Source: Hymenobacter roseosalivarius DSM 11622 (GTDB lineage Bacteria > Bacteroidota > Bacteroidia > Cytophagales > Hymenobacteraceae). From it: a DNA stretch of 64,000 bases. The notes under the pieces were generated by a model, which saw only the letters and a program-made list of their open reading frames with translations, had not been told where the DNA came from and did no database searches. Positions 25,928 to 35,450 of the stretch are shown here, piece after piece (within the stretch, counting starts at the first letter, position 1; every line of letters starts with the position of its first letter). Made by a program: the position numbers and the translations under genes. The DNA is taken from NCBI RefSeq assembly GCF_900176135.1, contig NZ_FWWW01000070.1:58-64057 (forward strand). Direction: 5' to 3'.

Positions 25928-27156
25928 GAGACAAGCACCGAATGAGGGCTGGGTTGCACTGAATTTTGCCCCCCAGCGGGCCGCAGTATATTCGTGTAGA
26001 GCGCCGCAAACTGGCTGCCCACCCGTGCCGGACTACAGCGAAGCTCAGCATCAGAGCTGAGTTGGGCAGGCTCAAACGATGCACTGCCAGTTAGTACCGC
26101 CGTCAGGGCGGCAGCCAGGGCCACTTCGTCGTCGGGGGCTACGAGCAGGCCGAAGCGGCTCACTGGCTCAAACAGTTCCGCCACCCCACCCGTATGCGTG
26201 GCCACGACGGGGCAGGCACAGGCTCGGGCCTCCAGCAACACGCACCCAAAGGTTTCGGCGCGGCTAAAGGAAACCAGCGCTGTAGCGTGTTGCATTTCGG
26301 CGGCTACGGCGGCGTGCGGCAGTTTCCCCAGGAAAGTAACCGTGCCATCAGCTATTAAACCTAGGTCTTGAGCTAAGTGCCGTACGCGAACCTCATCAGG
26401 GCCGTAACCGGCCAGGCGCAAGCGCAAGTCGGGCCAGGTTGAGCGTAAGCCAGACACCACACGCAGGATTCCCGTCAGGTTTTTAACGTTTTCGTGAAAA
26501 GCGGCTACATGCAAAAGCGTCTGTGGGACGCGCGGGGCATCTGGGGGGTAAAATAGGTTTGTATCAACCACGTTGGCAATGACTACGCTGGTGTCATTCC
26601 TGAATCCCAGGTTCCACATAGCCCCTCGTAGCGCCTTCGATACGGTATGCAGCGCGGCGGCGTGGCCCACGACAACCCGCGTGAGCTGCCGCCGAAGCCA
26701 GCCAATAGTATGGGACCGAAATGGCAAATACAGCGTCCAATGCTCCGTAATGAGGTAAGGCAGGCCGTAGCGCCACCGCCACCACAGTGCAGCTAATCCC
26801 GTGCGTAAGAGTACATGCACATGCACCAGATCAGGTTTTGCCCCCCAGCGCTGCACTACCTGCTTGTAGCCCTGCCCCAGGCACCAATAATAGAGCAGCA
26901 GCTTCAGCACCTTATCTACTATAAGCAACCCGCTTGGTCGCGCCCGATAATAGTAGCGCAGTACGGGTACTGCGCCATCCACATCTTCCTCGCACTCGGT
27001 CCAGGCGGATAGTGGGCCGCTGGCTACCGTCGCGAATACGACTGCTACGTCCGCGTGGGGCGCTATTGCCGCTACGTGGCGTGCCACGAAGTCGCCATCC
27101 TGGTCGTCGTAGCGGTTGGGGTACCACTTGGGCAGCATGAGTACGCGCGGCTTCAT
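25921..27156 (-). CDS. Glycosyltransferase family 4 (GT-B fold)
   Basis: The 411-residue protein has a GT-B architecture. The N-terminal half starts KPRVLMLPKWYPN and includes DLVHVHVLLRTG. The C-terminal donor-binding half has LLHVAAFHENVKN, LRLAGYGPDE, VTFLGKL and the EX7E-like SRAETFGCVLLEARACACPVVATHTGG (core ETFGCVLLEA). Such enzymes transfer sugars from nucleotide donors during glycan assembly. The ATG at 27156 (MKPRVLML) is chosen; the longer frame to 27234 crosses the terminator of the upstream gene. It is the first gene of a two-gene operon with the flippase. Confidence 0.9.
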   Translation of the reverse strand: MKPRVLMLPKWYPNRYDDQDGDFVARHVAAIAPHADVAVVFATVASGPLSAWTECEEDVDGAVPVLRYYYRARPSGLLIVDKVLKLLLYYWCLGQGYKQVVQRWGAKPDLVHVHVLLRTGLAALWWRWRYGLPYLITEHWTLYLPFRSHTIGWLRRQLTRVVVGHAAALHTVSKALRGAMWNLGFRNDTSVVIANVVDTNLFYPPDAPRVPQTLLHVAAFHENVKNLTGILRVVSGLRSTWPDLRLRLAGYGPDEVRVRHLAQDLGLIADGTVTFLGKLPHAAVAAEMQHATALVSFSRAETFGCVLLEARACACPVVATHTGGVAELFEPVSRFGLLVAPDDEVALAAALTAVLTGSASFEPAQLSSDAELRCSPARVGSQFAALYTNILRPAGGQNSVQPSPHSVLVSC

Positions 27157-27197
27157 GGTGTCTAAGCTAAGCACTATTTGTCGGCCTGCTACCCCAT

Positions 27198-27228
27198 AAA
27201 AAAGAAGCCCTTTAGGAGCCTCTTTTTT
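27198..27228 (-). terminator. Terminator of the beta-helix lipoprotein gene
   Basis: A stem of A-run/GAAGCCC and AGCCTC/T-run type spans 27198-27228. It is followed by a T-rich run on the minus strand and lies 36 bases after the lipoprotein stop. Confidence 0.65.
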
Positions 27229-27263
27229 ATTCATAATATACCAAAAGTAGATAAAGAATAAGC

Positions 27264-28799
27264 TTAATAATCAGTGTTCTGAGGATCAAAATTCGTCCAG
27301 CCCGCCATCCAGTTATCGGCTGATGTGCCGGAGCCGGAGAAGGCGCCGATGTAATTTACTTTCGTAAAAAAGGGATCTGAAACCTTAGCATCCGTGAAGT
27401 TGGCGGGTGCGGCTGGGGCAGTTGCAGGGCTCACGATGACAATTGGGGAAGCCGTGCGGGGCAGGAAGCTAGGCGCCGTCAAATTGAAAGGGTTTAATAG
27501 CTGCACGTTGTCGGCGTTGGCGTAGCGTCGGTTGCCGCTGGCTTTCAGCCATGTGAGCGGACCAACAGCCGAGCCCCAGGCGGCTGAGTCAGCGCTCATC
27601 ACGCTATTTGGGGTCAGGTTGCTCGGGCCGCCGGCCGGGCCAACGTAAATGATGTCGCGCTGGCCCCGCACGGAGTTGGAGTTAATAAGCGAGCCGGCTA
27701 CGATATTATTCTTGAATACCAACTCATTAGCCGCAATACGAGCCGCCGTTACACCATTATCAATCAGTACCCCGGTTGGATAACCAATGATAACCGAGTT
27801 TAGGATACTGGTAGAAGTGTTGCGGCGCAGATGAGCGCCAGCAATGTATTGGTTGCTGATGTTGGCCTGGGGCGTGGGGTTGAGTAAAGGCCCAATGGCT
27901 GTAATGTTGGAGAAGACCGGTGCTGTACGCGGCAGATTATTAGAAGAGTTGCCGTCGTTGTCGGACTCAAACGCTTTCGAACCCGATTGGTCGGCCTGCA
28001 ACGGATCGCGCAGCGATACCCCGAACTGCACTTTCCCCGTGAAGCCAAAGTCTGTGTCAAAGTCATCGTCGAAGGCGCGGTGCGACACTAAGTATTTGGC
28101 GTTTACGGTACCACCAAACCATTCAAAGGAGTCGTCACCGTTGTAGCTGACCTGAATGTGGTCGATGGTGGTGCCGCTGCCCACGCCGGCCAGTGTTAGG
28201 CCGTTTACCTCATTATTCGGTGAGAAGGCGATGCCGCTGAACTCGATGCGCACATATTGTAGAGTGCCGGAGTTGTCGGCAGCATTGGTACCGCCGTAGC
28301 GGGTAGTAGGGCCACCTTCAATAATAGGGCGGTCAGTGGGGTTCACTGGTGCGTTGCCGGCAATGACAAGGCCGCCCCAGTCGCCGTAGTTGCGTGAGCC
28401 TTTGGGCTGGTTGGAAGTAAATACAATAGGCTTTGCCGCTGTTCCTTTTGCCTCAATTTTGGCCCCTGGCTCAACAATGAGGGCGCCTTTGGTATCCTTG
28501 TCGCCCTTGATGATGGTGCCGGGCTCAATGGTTAGCGTAGCGCCGTTGCGCACGTACACGAACCCTTTGAGTAAATATTTATTTGCGGCAGTCCAGGTGG
28601 TATTGGTAGTGATTTCACCTTGCACATCCACCGATTGACCAGTAGGCGGCGTAACGGGGGGAGTGGTGCCGGTGGTGCCGCCCGTGGGGGGCGGATTTGG
28701 GGCAGGCGTCGTGTTTTCCTTCTCGCAGGCTGCCAGCGTCAGCATCAGCGCTGCCGAACAGGCCAGCGGGGTGATGCGTAATAGCTTCTTCTTTCTCAT
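27264..28799 (-). CDS. Beta-helix lipoprotein paired with a TonB receptor
   Basis: The 511-residue exported protein has a lipobox LAAC (Cys25), followed by a low-complexity Pro/Thr/Gly linker (30-53). Residues about 58-330 read as repeats of a right-handed beta-helix (TLTIEPGTIIKGD, GALIVEPGAKIEAKG, DWGGLVIAGNAPVN). No catalytic residues are recognisable. It is 51 bases downstream of the TonB-dependent receptor gene and is almost surely co-transcribed. It occupies the place that SusD-like proteins hold in other receptor pairs, so a surface ligand-capture role is a reasonable guess only. Confidence 0.8.
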   Translation of the reverse strand: MRKKKLLRITPLACSAALMLTLAACEKENTTPAPNPPPTGGTTGTTPPVTPPTGQSVDVQGEITTNTTWTAANKYLLKGFVYVRNGATLTIEPGTIIKGDKDTKGALIVEPGAKIEAKGTAAKPIVFTSNQPKGSRNYGDWGGLVIAGNAPVNPTDRPIIEGGPTTRYGGTNAADNSGTLQYVRIEFSGIAFSPNNEVNGLTLAGVGSGTTIDHIQVSYNGDDSFEWFGGTVNAKYLVSHRAFDDDFDTDFGFTGKVQFGVSLRDPLQADQSGSKAFESDNDGNSSNNLPRTAPVFSNITAIGPLLNPTPQANISNQYIAGAHLRRNTSTSILNSVIIGYPTGVLIDNGVTAARIAANELVFKNNIVAGSLINSNSVRGQRDIIYVGPAGGPSNLTPNSVMSADSAAWGSAVGPLTWLKASGNRRYANADNVQLLNPFNLTAPSFLPRTASPIVIVSPATAPAAPANFTDAKVSDPFFTKVNYIGAFSGSGTSADNWMAGWTNFDPQNTDY

Positions 28800-28850
28800 A
28801 CAAATGGTGAAATGTTGGCTGATTGGAGCTAGATAAAAGCGGTTGGGAGA

Positions 28851-31709
28851 CTAGGGGAGGGGCGTGCGAGTGGCTTTGCCATCCAAGTTGAAGCGCAAGC
28901 CGACGGTGTAGTAAGTGCCGCGCCGGTAGCTGCTCAGGGAAGGATCGGTGTCCACCTCGTACTTCTTGTCGCGGTTGAAGTCCTGGAGCAGGTTCACGCG
29001 TTGGTTAAACACGTCTTGAATACCAACATTGAATGCCCAATTTTTGGAAATTGCCTTCGTGAGTGTAAGATCCACGGTGTGGCGTGGCATCTCCACAACA
29101 TCGGGGTATTGGTCGCTGCCGGCAAAGAGGATGCGGGGGCCAAATACGTTGTAGAGGGCGGCCATCTGCCAGGTATTATCGGAGGTTTGATAGTACAGGC
29201 CCGTGTTCACTACGTAAGGCGACTGGCCTTGCAGCGCGCGGTTGCGGTCCCAAGCAACAACATCGGGGCCCAGCTTCACCTCGCTCTTAATCAGCGAGGC
29301 ATTGAAAACGGCCGTCAGATTGGTGAAGGCTTCTGTATTGAACGCCTCATCCAGGAAATTCAGGTTTTTCTTAATGTCCAGCTCCAGGCCGTAGGCGTAA
29401 GCACTGGGCGCATTAGCAAAGGAGTAAGCCAGGTTAGAAGTGGCGACTACAACGTTCTCAATTGGATTGCGGAAGTTCTTATAAAAGCCCCCCACATGAA
29501 TCAGTTCGCCATCGGAAGGGTAGAACTCGTAGCGCAGGTCCACGTTGTCGATGGTGGCAACTTTCAGGGGGCTTTCCGGGTTCAGATACAGCGACCCGTA
29601 GTTGAGCACATTGAAATCGAAATCGTAGTAGAAGAATGGTGCCGACTCCCGAAACTCCGGCCGGTTCAGGCTACGACCGTAAGAAGTGCGCACCAGGCTG
29701 GTTTCTGAAAAATTGTAGCTCAGATTAGCCGAAGGCAGCAGGAAGTTGGTCGTGTAGTTTTGGTTTACTGGCTGGCCATTCAGGCCGGTTTCTATTTTCT
29801 GCACGTTGCGCTCAAAGCGCGCGCCAGTCAGCAACTTGATTTTGGGAGTCACCGGGATATTTAGCGAGAGGTAGCCTGCCTCCAACTCATTGCTGGCTCC
29901 ATACTGATACGTGGAGTTGATGTCTTCATCCAGGCGAAAACCACCTGGCGCTATGTTCTGGGGGGCAAATATGTTCCCGATGTTCTGGTTGCGAATGGTC
30001 TGATCGGTGGCGGTGCTATTTAGCGAGTAGCCAAACGCCCGCGCCTCAAAGTTCCTTTTGCGATACTCCAGGTAAGTGCCCGCGCCCAGCTCCACTTCCC
30101 GCTCGCCCAGCATGAGCTTGTGCTTGCCGTTGGCGTTGATGGTATAGATATCCTCGTTCAGCTTCTGGAATAAACGCCCCGCATTGTTCACGTCTACCTG
30201 TCCAGCGGCCGGTGTTAGCACGGTTTCAGTCGGAGCCTTTCCGTCTGCTGCCCCCGCAGGCTGCACAGAATAAGCTACCCGGCGCAAATCGGGCTCGTTG
30301 CGGCTGGAGTAACCGTAGCCACCCACCCATTCGAGGCTGGTTTTTTCGTCGTTGAAGCTATGTGTGCCCGCCAGCTGGCCCGTGTAGGTGGTGCGGCCCT
30401 GGTAGCCCATCGCGTAGCTTTTGCGCACCTGCGTGCCCTCATTATCGTAGCCGTCGCGGGTGGTGAGCTGGTTGCGGCCAAACTGGTTGAAGAGGTTGCG
30501 AAACTCCAGCTTGTCCCCGTTATCGAGCATCAGGCTGAAATTCTGAACAGCGCCTAAGCGGATATTATTGGTCGACTGATCATCGCGCAAACGATCCGTG
30601 CGTTCTCCGCTGGCATCGTACACATTGCGGTCGATGCTGTAGCGCGTGAAGGTATTGGTGTAATTAAGCGAAGAGATGCTGCCTATTTCCAAGCCGCCTA
30701 TGTTGATCTGGTCCAGGTAGGATGCGTTGAAGCGCACATCGGGCATCGCCTGGGTTTTGAAGATCGGGAAGGTGTTGTCCAGCTGCTTCGCATAAAAGTC
30801 GCGCTCATACTGCTGGTAGGCCGAACCAAGCACCGGAAAGCCCCCCGGCAGCTCCCGCTGCCAAGCCCCAAAGCCCAGCCAGTCGGTATTGCTGCCCTTA
30901 TCCGTGAAAAAGGTGTTGCCGGTAGTGCCGTTGCGGTAGCCGCCGGAGTAGTTCACCGTCAGCAGACGCTCATTGAGTACAGGCTTGCGCAGATACACTT
31001 TCACCAATCCGCCGGCAAAATCACCGGGTAGCTCCGGCGACGGGTCTTTAAACACGAGCACCCGGTCGAGCAACGCACTAGGTACGATGTCGAAGGAGAA
31101 GGATTTCTTGTCCGTCTCAGAGCTGGGAGCGGTTACATCATTCAGCCAAACCGAATTATAACGCTCGCTCAGGCCTCGTACCTGAATAAAGCGATTATCT
31201 ACGATGGTCACGCCCGGAATGCGGCGTACCACCTCGGCGGCGTCCCGGTCCTGGGTTTTAACGATTTGCTCCGATGATATGCCGCTTACTACCTGCGTAG
31301 CCTCCCGTATTTCGGAGATAACCGATACCTCCGTATTGGTGCGCCGTACACCCCGCACGACTACCTCACCGAGCTGCTTGGTATCCTCTTCCAGAGTCGA
31401 GTTAACGGTAGCCGTTTGGCCTGCTTTTACTTCTACTTGCGGTATTTCGCGGTTTTTGTAGGAAACCGATGTAATAATGACGGTGTAGGTGCCGGCGGGT
31501 ACGTTCGAGAGGATAAAGCTGCCGTCTACATTGGTTTGCTCGGCCAGCGTCGTGCCCTCCAACCGGACTGTTCCGCCAATAACGCCTTCCTGGGTGGTGG
31601 CGTCCTTAATTGTTCCTTTTAAACTACCGTTTTGGGCAAACCCTACCGTAAGGGTAAAAACGGTGAAAAATAAGGCTAGACAAGCCTTTTTTGAGCAGAT
31701 GTTTCCCAT
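28851..31709 (-). CDS. TonB-dependent outer-membrane receptor
   Basis: The 952-residue protein has a signal peptide (to about residue 25) and an N-terminal carboxypeptidase-regulatory-like beta-sandwich (GSLKGTIKDATTQEGVIGG). The plug domain follows (VVRRIPGVTIVDNRFIQVRGLSERYN, core RIPGVTIVDN), then a C-terminal beta-barrel ending in YTVGLRFNLDG. It imports an unknown ligand across the outer membrane, driven by TonB. It leads an operon with the beta-helix lipoprotein. The ATG at 31709 is nine bases after a perfect -7 box. No sigma/anti-sigma pair is nearby. Confidence 0.93.
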   Translation of the reverse strand: MGNICSKKACLALFFTVFTLTVGFAQNGSLKGTIKDATTQEGVIGGTVRLEGTTLAEQTNVDGSFILSNVPAGTYTVIITSVSYKNREIPQVEVKAGQTATVNSTLEEDTKQLGEVVVRGVRRTNTEVSVISEIREATQVVSGISSEQIVKTQDRDAAEVVRRIPGVTIVDNRFIQVRGLSERYNSVWLNDVTAPSSETDKKSFSFDIVPSALLDRVLVFKDPSPELPGDFAGGLVKVYLRKPVLNERLLTVNYSGGYRNGTTGNTFFTDKGSNTDWLGFGAWQRELPGGFPVLGSAYQQYERDFYAKQLDNTFPIFKTQAMPDVRFNASYLDQINIGGLEIGSISSLNYTNTFTRYSIDRNVYDASGERTDRLRDDQSTNNIRLGAVQNFSLMLDNGDKLEFRNLFNQFGRNQLTTRDGYDNEGTQVRKSYAMGYQGRTTYTGQLAGTHSFNDEKTSLEWVGGYGYSSRNEPDLRRVAYSVQPAGAADGKAPTETVLTPAAGQVDVNNAGRLFQKLNEDIYTINANGKHKLMLGEREVELGAGTYLEYRKRNFEARAFGYSLNSTATDQTIRNQNIGNIFAPQNIAPGGFRLDEDINSTYQYGASNELEAGYLSLNIPVTPKIKLLTGARFERNVQKIETGLNGQPVNQNYTTNFLLPSANLSYNFSETSLVRTSYGRSLNRPEFRESAPFFYYDFDFNVLNYGSLYLNPESPLKVATIDNVDLRYEFYPSDGELIHVGGFYKNFRNPIENVVVATSNLAYSFANAPSAYAYGLELDIKKNLNFLDEAFNTEAFTNLTAVFNASLIKSEVKLGPDVVAWDRNRALQGQSPYVVNTGLYYQTSDNTWQMAALYNVFGPRILFAGSDQYPDVVEMPRHTVDLTLTKAISKNWAFNVGIQDVFNQRVNLLQDFNRDKKYEVDTDPSLSSYRRGTYYTVGLRFNLDGKATRTPLP

Positions 31710-31717
31710 AACGAGTA

Positions 31718-31745
31718 CAAAAGTACCGGGGGGCTATTAGCTCAA
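31718..31745 (-). promoter_or_regulatory. Promoter of the TonB receptor operon
   Basis: On the minus strand TTG (complement of 31743-31745) and TACTTTTG (complement of 31718-31725) are 17 bases apart, matching TTG-N17-TAnnTTTG. The ATG at 31709 lies nine bases further on, so the leader is very short. The spacer contains a G6C word (31728-31734). Confidence 0.75.
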
Positions 31746-31942
31746 TATTTCCTGAGTGTTATGTAATCGTTAACCGCTTGGCTACCGCGCCTATTTCAAT
31801 AGGCTAGCTGTTTTTACTACTCATTATTATTCATCATTGATGGTAATCTATTTGGTATCTATGAAGTAGTAGTCAGAAAAGCAAGTAGTTACAAGAAGAA
31901 GCTGAACGATAGCAACCAGTTAGGCATCAATAGTGAGTTCTT

Positions 31943-31950
31943 TACATTTG
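31943..31950 (+). promoter_or_regulatory. -7 element of the YicC-family gene
   Basis: TACATTTG matches TAnnTTTG perfectly, 34 bases before the ATG at 31984. No TTG is correctly spaced upstream. The rest of the 274-base gap between the divergent genes (31710-31983) is AT-rich and shows no gene. Confidence 0.55.
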
Positions 31951-31983
31951 TAGCTGTCCACACTCTCCCCCGACTTCCTGTTT

Positions 31984-32874
31984 ATGCTTCAATCTATGAC
32001 CGGTTACGGTATCGCACACCGCGAAACCGACCGCTACTCGGCTACCGTTGAAATCAAATCGCTCAACTCCAAAACCCTGGATCTGAGCCTGCGCCTGCCA
32101 CGCTTTCTTCAGGACCGGGAATTAGAGATTCGCAATCTGGTAACTAAAAGTCTGGTGCGGGGCAAAGTGAATCTGAACTTTGACTTTACGCGCCCTATGG
32201 CCGCCCGTACCACTTCAATGGTTAGTCGACCAGCCTTACTGGCGGCATTTCACGAGTTGAAAGCCGTAGCTCATGACTTAGGAATTCATGCTAGTGAAGA
32301 GACACTACTGGCAGCTTTACGTCTGCCTGGAGTGATACTAACCGCCAGCGAGATGCAGGCTGAGCCAGAGGAGGAAGTGGCTTGGGAAGAGTTATTGCCC
32401 TTAGTGCATGAGGCGCTGGAGCATCTAAACCAGTTTCGCCAAAATGAAGGTCAGGCGCTGACTACCGAAATCATTAGCTACGTTGATCGTATCCGGATCC
32501 TGCTCGCAGACATAGACCGTCATGATCCTACCCGCATTGAAAACGTGCGTCAACGCCTGCAAACCCATCTGAGCGAGCTAACCAAGCATGAGCAGTTTAA
32601 TGCCGTCCGCTTTGAGCAGGAAATACTCCATTATATAGAGAAGCTTGATATTGCCGAAGAGAAGGTTCGCCTGATTAGCCACCTGCATTATTTCACCGAG
32701 ACAGTCTACTTGCCTGAGCCCAGCGGTAAAAAGCTTGCGTTCATCGCTCAGGAAATGGGTCGCGAGATAAACACGATAGGCTCCAAAGCTAACGACTCAA
32801 CAGTGCAGCACTTAGTGGTTGATATGAAAGAGGAGCTTGAAAAAGTTAAAGAACAGATCAACAACATTCTTTAA
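31984..32874 (+). CDS. YicC/YloC-family endoribonuclease
   Basis: The 296-residue protein matches the YicC family over its whole length. The N-terminal signature MLQSMTGYGIA and EIKSLNSKTLDLSLRLP are present. The C-terminal DUF1732 domain shows RLISHLHYF, SGKKLAFIAQEMGREINTIGSKAND and VVDMKEELEKVKEQ. Family members are RNases that act on small RNAs and mRNAs. In many bacteria yicC lies next to guanylate kinase (gmk), but none is found downstream here. Confidence 0.95.
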   Translation: MLQSMTGYGIAHRETDRYSATVEIKSLNSKTLDLSLRLPRFLQDRELEIRNLVTKSLVRGKVNLNFDFTRPMAARTTSMVSRPALLAAFHELKAVAHDLGIHASEETLLAALRLPGVILTASEMQAEPEEEVAWEELLPLVHEALEHLNQFRQNEGQALTTEIISYVDRIRILLADIDRHDPTRIENVRQRLQTHLSELTKHEQFNAVRFEQEILHYIEKLDIAEEKVRLISHLHYFTETVYLPEPSGKKLAFIAQEMGREINTIGSKANDSTVQHLVVDMKEELEKVKEQINNIL

Positions 32875-33202
32875 TAAATATAGGTGAGGATAACTCCCGA
32901 TACAAATTTTGTATTTTTATCATATTTATTGGTATATAATTTTATAAATAATTTATTGTAAGCTAATTATTGATTTCACACATAGTGAAAAAAATTATTT
33001 GCAGCAAATTATTCGTTTAAAGCTTGTTTTTAAAGATTATGTCCTTAAATAAGTTCTACTAATGCAGCTGTAATAATTATTTTTCCATGATACGCTTGCG
33101 TCTTCATAAATGGTTCGTAAATTGTGTTATCCAAACAGAGCTACTTCTGCTTTCATGGATAAGTGCTCTATTTTGAGTTTCACATTTTTTCGGTTCAAGG
33201 CT
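32875..33202. other. AT-rich intergenic region
   Basis: The 328 bases are strongly AT-rich and I see no gene or tRNA. A small palindrome ATTTGC-A-GCAAAT lies near 32997-33010. An open frame from 33110 to the next gene is not supported as coding before 33203, where a signal peptide starts. Confidence 0.5.
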
Positions 33203-33745
33203 ATGAGAAAAGTCTTACTATTACCTGTTCTGTGCCTCTTCCTCCTTCTGACGGCAGCCCGGCCAGCCGCTGAAGTTGAGCTAATTAAGAAGCGTGTGTT
33301 AAGCGAGCGAGTTGAGATCCTGATTCCGAAAGGATTTGAGGTGATGAGCGAGCAGCAGATGGAGTTTAACTACGCAAAGTCGCAGAGCCGGCCGAGCATG
33401 ATATTCACCAACAGCAAGGAAGCTAGCTTGACTTTCAACTACACCGATAACGCTGCCGATCAGGATATGATCGACATGTATGCGGCTACGTTCTATAAAA
33501 CCTATACGAAGCAGTTCAAAGACGCTAAGTGGTTTGAGAACGGCGTAAAGGAAATTAATGGCCGCAAGGTTGGCTACATGGAGTTGATGAAGCCTGAGCT
33601 TGGCCACGAGGTTTACACACTGATTTTCTTCACCGATGTGGAAGACAAGCTGCTCATGTGCACCTTCACCTGCGCCGACCGTCAGAAGCCAGAATGGGAA
33701 GCCGTAGCCAAGCAGATCATGGCTTCCGTAAAGACTAACCAGTAG
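33203..33745 (+). CDS. Small secreted protein of unknown function
   Basis: The 180-residue product begins with a signal peptide (RKVLLLPVLCLFLLLTAARPA). The mature 155 residues alternate strands and helices. The order (ERVEILIPKGFEVMS, MIFTNSKEASLTFNY, GRKVGYMEL, and a closing amphipathic helix EWEAVAKQIMASV) recalls the PsbP/DcrB-like fold. That is a weak, fold-level resemblance. The ATG at 33203 is chosen because it places the signal peptide at the N-terminus. A very strong terminator follows. Probably periplasmic. Confidence 0.7.
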   Translation: MRKVLLLPVLCLFLLLTAARPAAEVELIKKRVLSERVEILIPKGFEVMSEQQMEFNYAKSQSRPSMIFTNSKEASLTFNYTDNAADQDMIDMYAATFYKTYTKQFKDAKWFENGVKEINGRKVGYMELMKPELGHEVYTLIFFTDVEDKLLMCTFTCADRQKPEWEAVAKQIMASVKTNQ

Positions 33746-33757
33746 TCCAGCTTATTC

Positions 33758-33818
33758 AAAAGCACCTTAGCCCGGCCCAATTCACATATCGGGAATTGGG
33801 CCGGGCTAAGGTGCTTTT
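33758..33818. terminator. 26-bp perfect terminator hairpin
   Basis: Arms 33758-33783 and 33793-33818 are perfectly complementary over 26 bp with a 9-base loop and end in A4/T4 runs. It is 13 bases after the stop codon of the secreted protein gene. Confidence 0.85.
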
Positions 33819-34041
33819 TAGGTTTAATCACCACTACTTAGAAATACACTCAGCTCCCAAAGGAATATCAGCCATCTCTTGCTTAGATATGAAACGAACT
33901 GTCTTTTGGTATTAACGGCAGCCAAGGGTACCTCAGACAAACGTAATATTTATCCCGATAGATATTCTGAGTAATAGTAACATCAGATAGTAAATCTATC
34001 TGTTGGAGGCGATGGGTTTATGAAACCTTGGCTTTCAATTA
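33819..34041. other. Intergenic region without recognisable features
   Basis: The 223 bases between the terminator and the convergent M28 peptidase gene show no gene, repeat or promoter that I can support. Confidence 0.4.
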
Positions 34042-35364
34042 CTATGGTGGCGTAGCTCCCATAGCAGTTAAAAACTGTCTTATCAAACCAAAGACCCCGG
34101 TGAAAGCCGTAAGCGGCAGCGTTTCAGCGCGGTCACGCACATCATGGTAAGCTTTACTGCCACCACGGGTATACAGAAAAAAGGCAGGTACTCCACGTTC
34201 TGAAAAGAGAAAATGGTCGGAGTTAGCCGCGCGGCCCCGAGCCGCAATGTCAGAAACGAAATGATACGTATCGTTCAGACGAGTTAGAAGCTGGTAGGCG
34301 CCAGGCAGCAGACGCCCATTTACCACTGTTAGACCCTCATCACCGGTGCCAAGCAAGTCCAGGTTAACCAAAAAACGGATTTGCGTGAGCGGCATCAAAG
34401 GATGATCTACGAAGTAACGAGAACCGACAAGGCCGGCTTCCTCGGCTCCAAAGGCAATAAATACTACAGAATACGCGGGCCGATTGGCCGATTGGGCATA
34501 ATAAGTGGCTAGCTCCAGAAGCATGACCGTGCCACTGGCATTGTCATTCGCTCCGGGGAAGTACGCTTGCTTGCCCATGTGCCCCAAATGGTCATAATGA
34601 GCAGTAACGAGTAGAAACGAATCGGGGTGAATACGCCCAGGCACGTAGCCAATGATGTTTTGGCTACGGTAGTCGCGCTGGAGGCGAGCTTCTACTTGTA
34701 TAATGGCTTGGGCGACATGCGGAGGCCAACGGTCCGTAAGTACAAGCAGGCGGGGCTGCGGGTCCTGCGTTGCAGCTAGTGAGGCCGTGAGCTTCGTAAC
34801 TAGCGTCAGGCGAGCGGCAGCTTGGTCTAGGTGTTGCGTGAAGGCATCGGGAAGGGTGCGCAGGCGGTCAGCGTCGCGCTGGCGCAATACCACAATTTTG
34901 CCCCCCAGGTTCTGGTTAAGCCAATGTTGCCCGACGGTTTCATTGGTAAAGATGAGCGTATCCAAAACCAGAACAGACCCAGAAATGCGGCCTCCGCCGG
35001 AGGTAGGCTCGGCAATAAAATCGAGGCCGGGTCTTAGATTTTGCCCCCCAGCCTGAAGCCGTAAATCTCCGGGGAAAGTATTTACATCGAGGGGGAAGTG
35101 TTGCGTAAAGTCAGGCGCTAACGGCTGAAGGTGAAGCTGACGAAAGCGCTGCCGCAGATAGTTGGCCGCTTTCTGGTTGCCCTGACGCACGTAGCCTCTA
35201 CCATGCATAGCAGGGGCCGTAAGGCTGCGGATATTCTGGCGGACACGTTCCATATCCTGTGCCAAAGCCGTAACTGATACGCTCAGCCAGAAACCCGCCA
35301 GCAGCCCCAGCTGACGCGCAGCCGCGAAAAACAGGCAGGCATTTAGTTGCCGGATAGTCAGCAT
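34042..35364 (-). CDS. M28-family zinc aminopeptidase, exported
   Basis: The 440-residue protein has an N-terminal signal peptide (about 1-36, ending TALAQ). A prodomain or PA-like insert (about 90-220) follows, then a peptidase M28 domain. The five expected di-zinc ligands and the catalytic Glu are visible in order: H of TAHYDHLG, D of GANDNASG, EE of FGAEEAG, D of NLDLLG and H of AYHDVRD. Such enzymes release N-terminal amino acids from peptides outside the cytoplasm. Two G6C words lie in the middle of the gene (34894 and 35038). It is monocistronic. Confidence 0.9.
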   Translation of the reverse strand: MLTIRQLNACLFFAAARQLGLLAGFWLSVSVTALAQDMERVRQNIRSLTAPAMHGRGYVRQGNQKAANYLRQRFRQLHLQPLAPDFTQHFPLDVNTFPGDLRLQAGGQNLRPGLDFIAEPTSGGGRISGSVLVLDTLIFTNETVGQHWLNQNLGGKIVVLRQRDADRLRTLPDAFTQHLDQAAARLTLVTKLTASLAATQDPQPRLLVLTDRWPPHVAQAIIQVEARLQRDYRSQNIIGYVPGRIHPDSFLLVTAHYDHLGHMGKQAYFPGANDNASGTVMLLELATYYAQSANRPAYSVVFIAFGAEEAGLVGSRYFVDHPLMPLTQIRFLVNLDLLGTGDEGLTVVNGRLLPGAYQLLTRLNDTYHFVSDIAARGRAANSDHFLFSERGVPAFFLYTRGGSKAYHDVRDRAETLPLTAFTGVFGLIRQFLTAMGATPP

Positions 35365-35450
35365 AGCGTGTGCTTTAAAAACTACCTGGTAACGCCTTGT
35401 GCCATCTGTCGTCCAGTACTCACTATTACATAAAAGGGCAGGTGGCGGTT

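Noticed and set aside
33110..33202. A 31-residue extension before the signal peptide of the secreted unknown
   Set aside because: It would bury the signal peptide inside the protein, and the sequence is AT-rich and intergenic in character.
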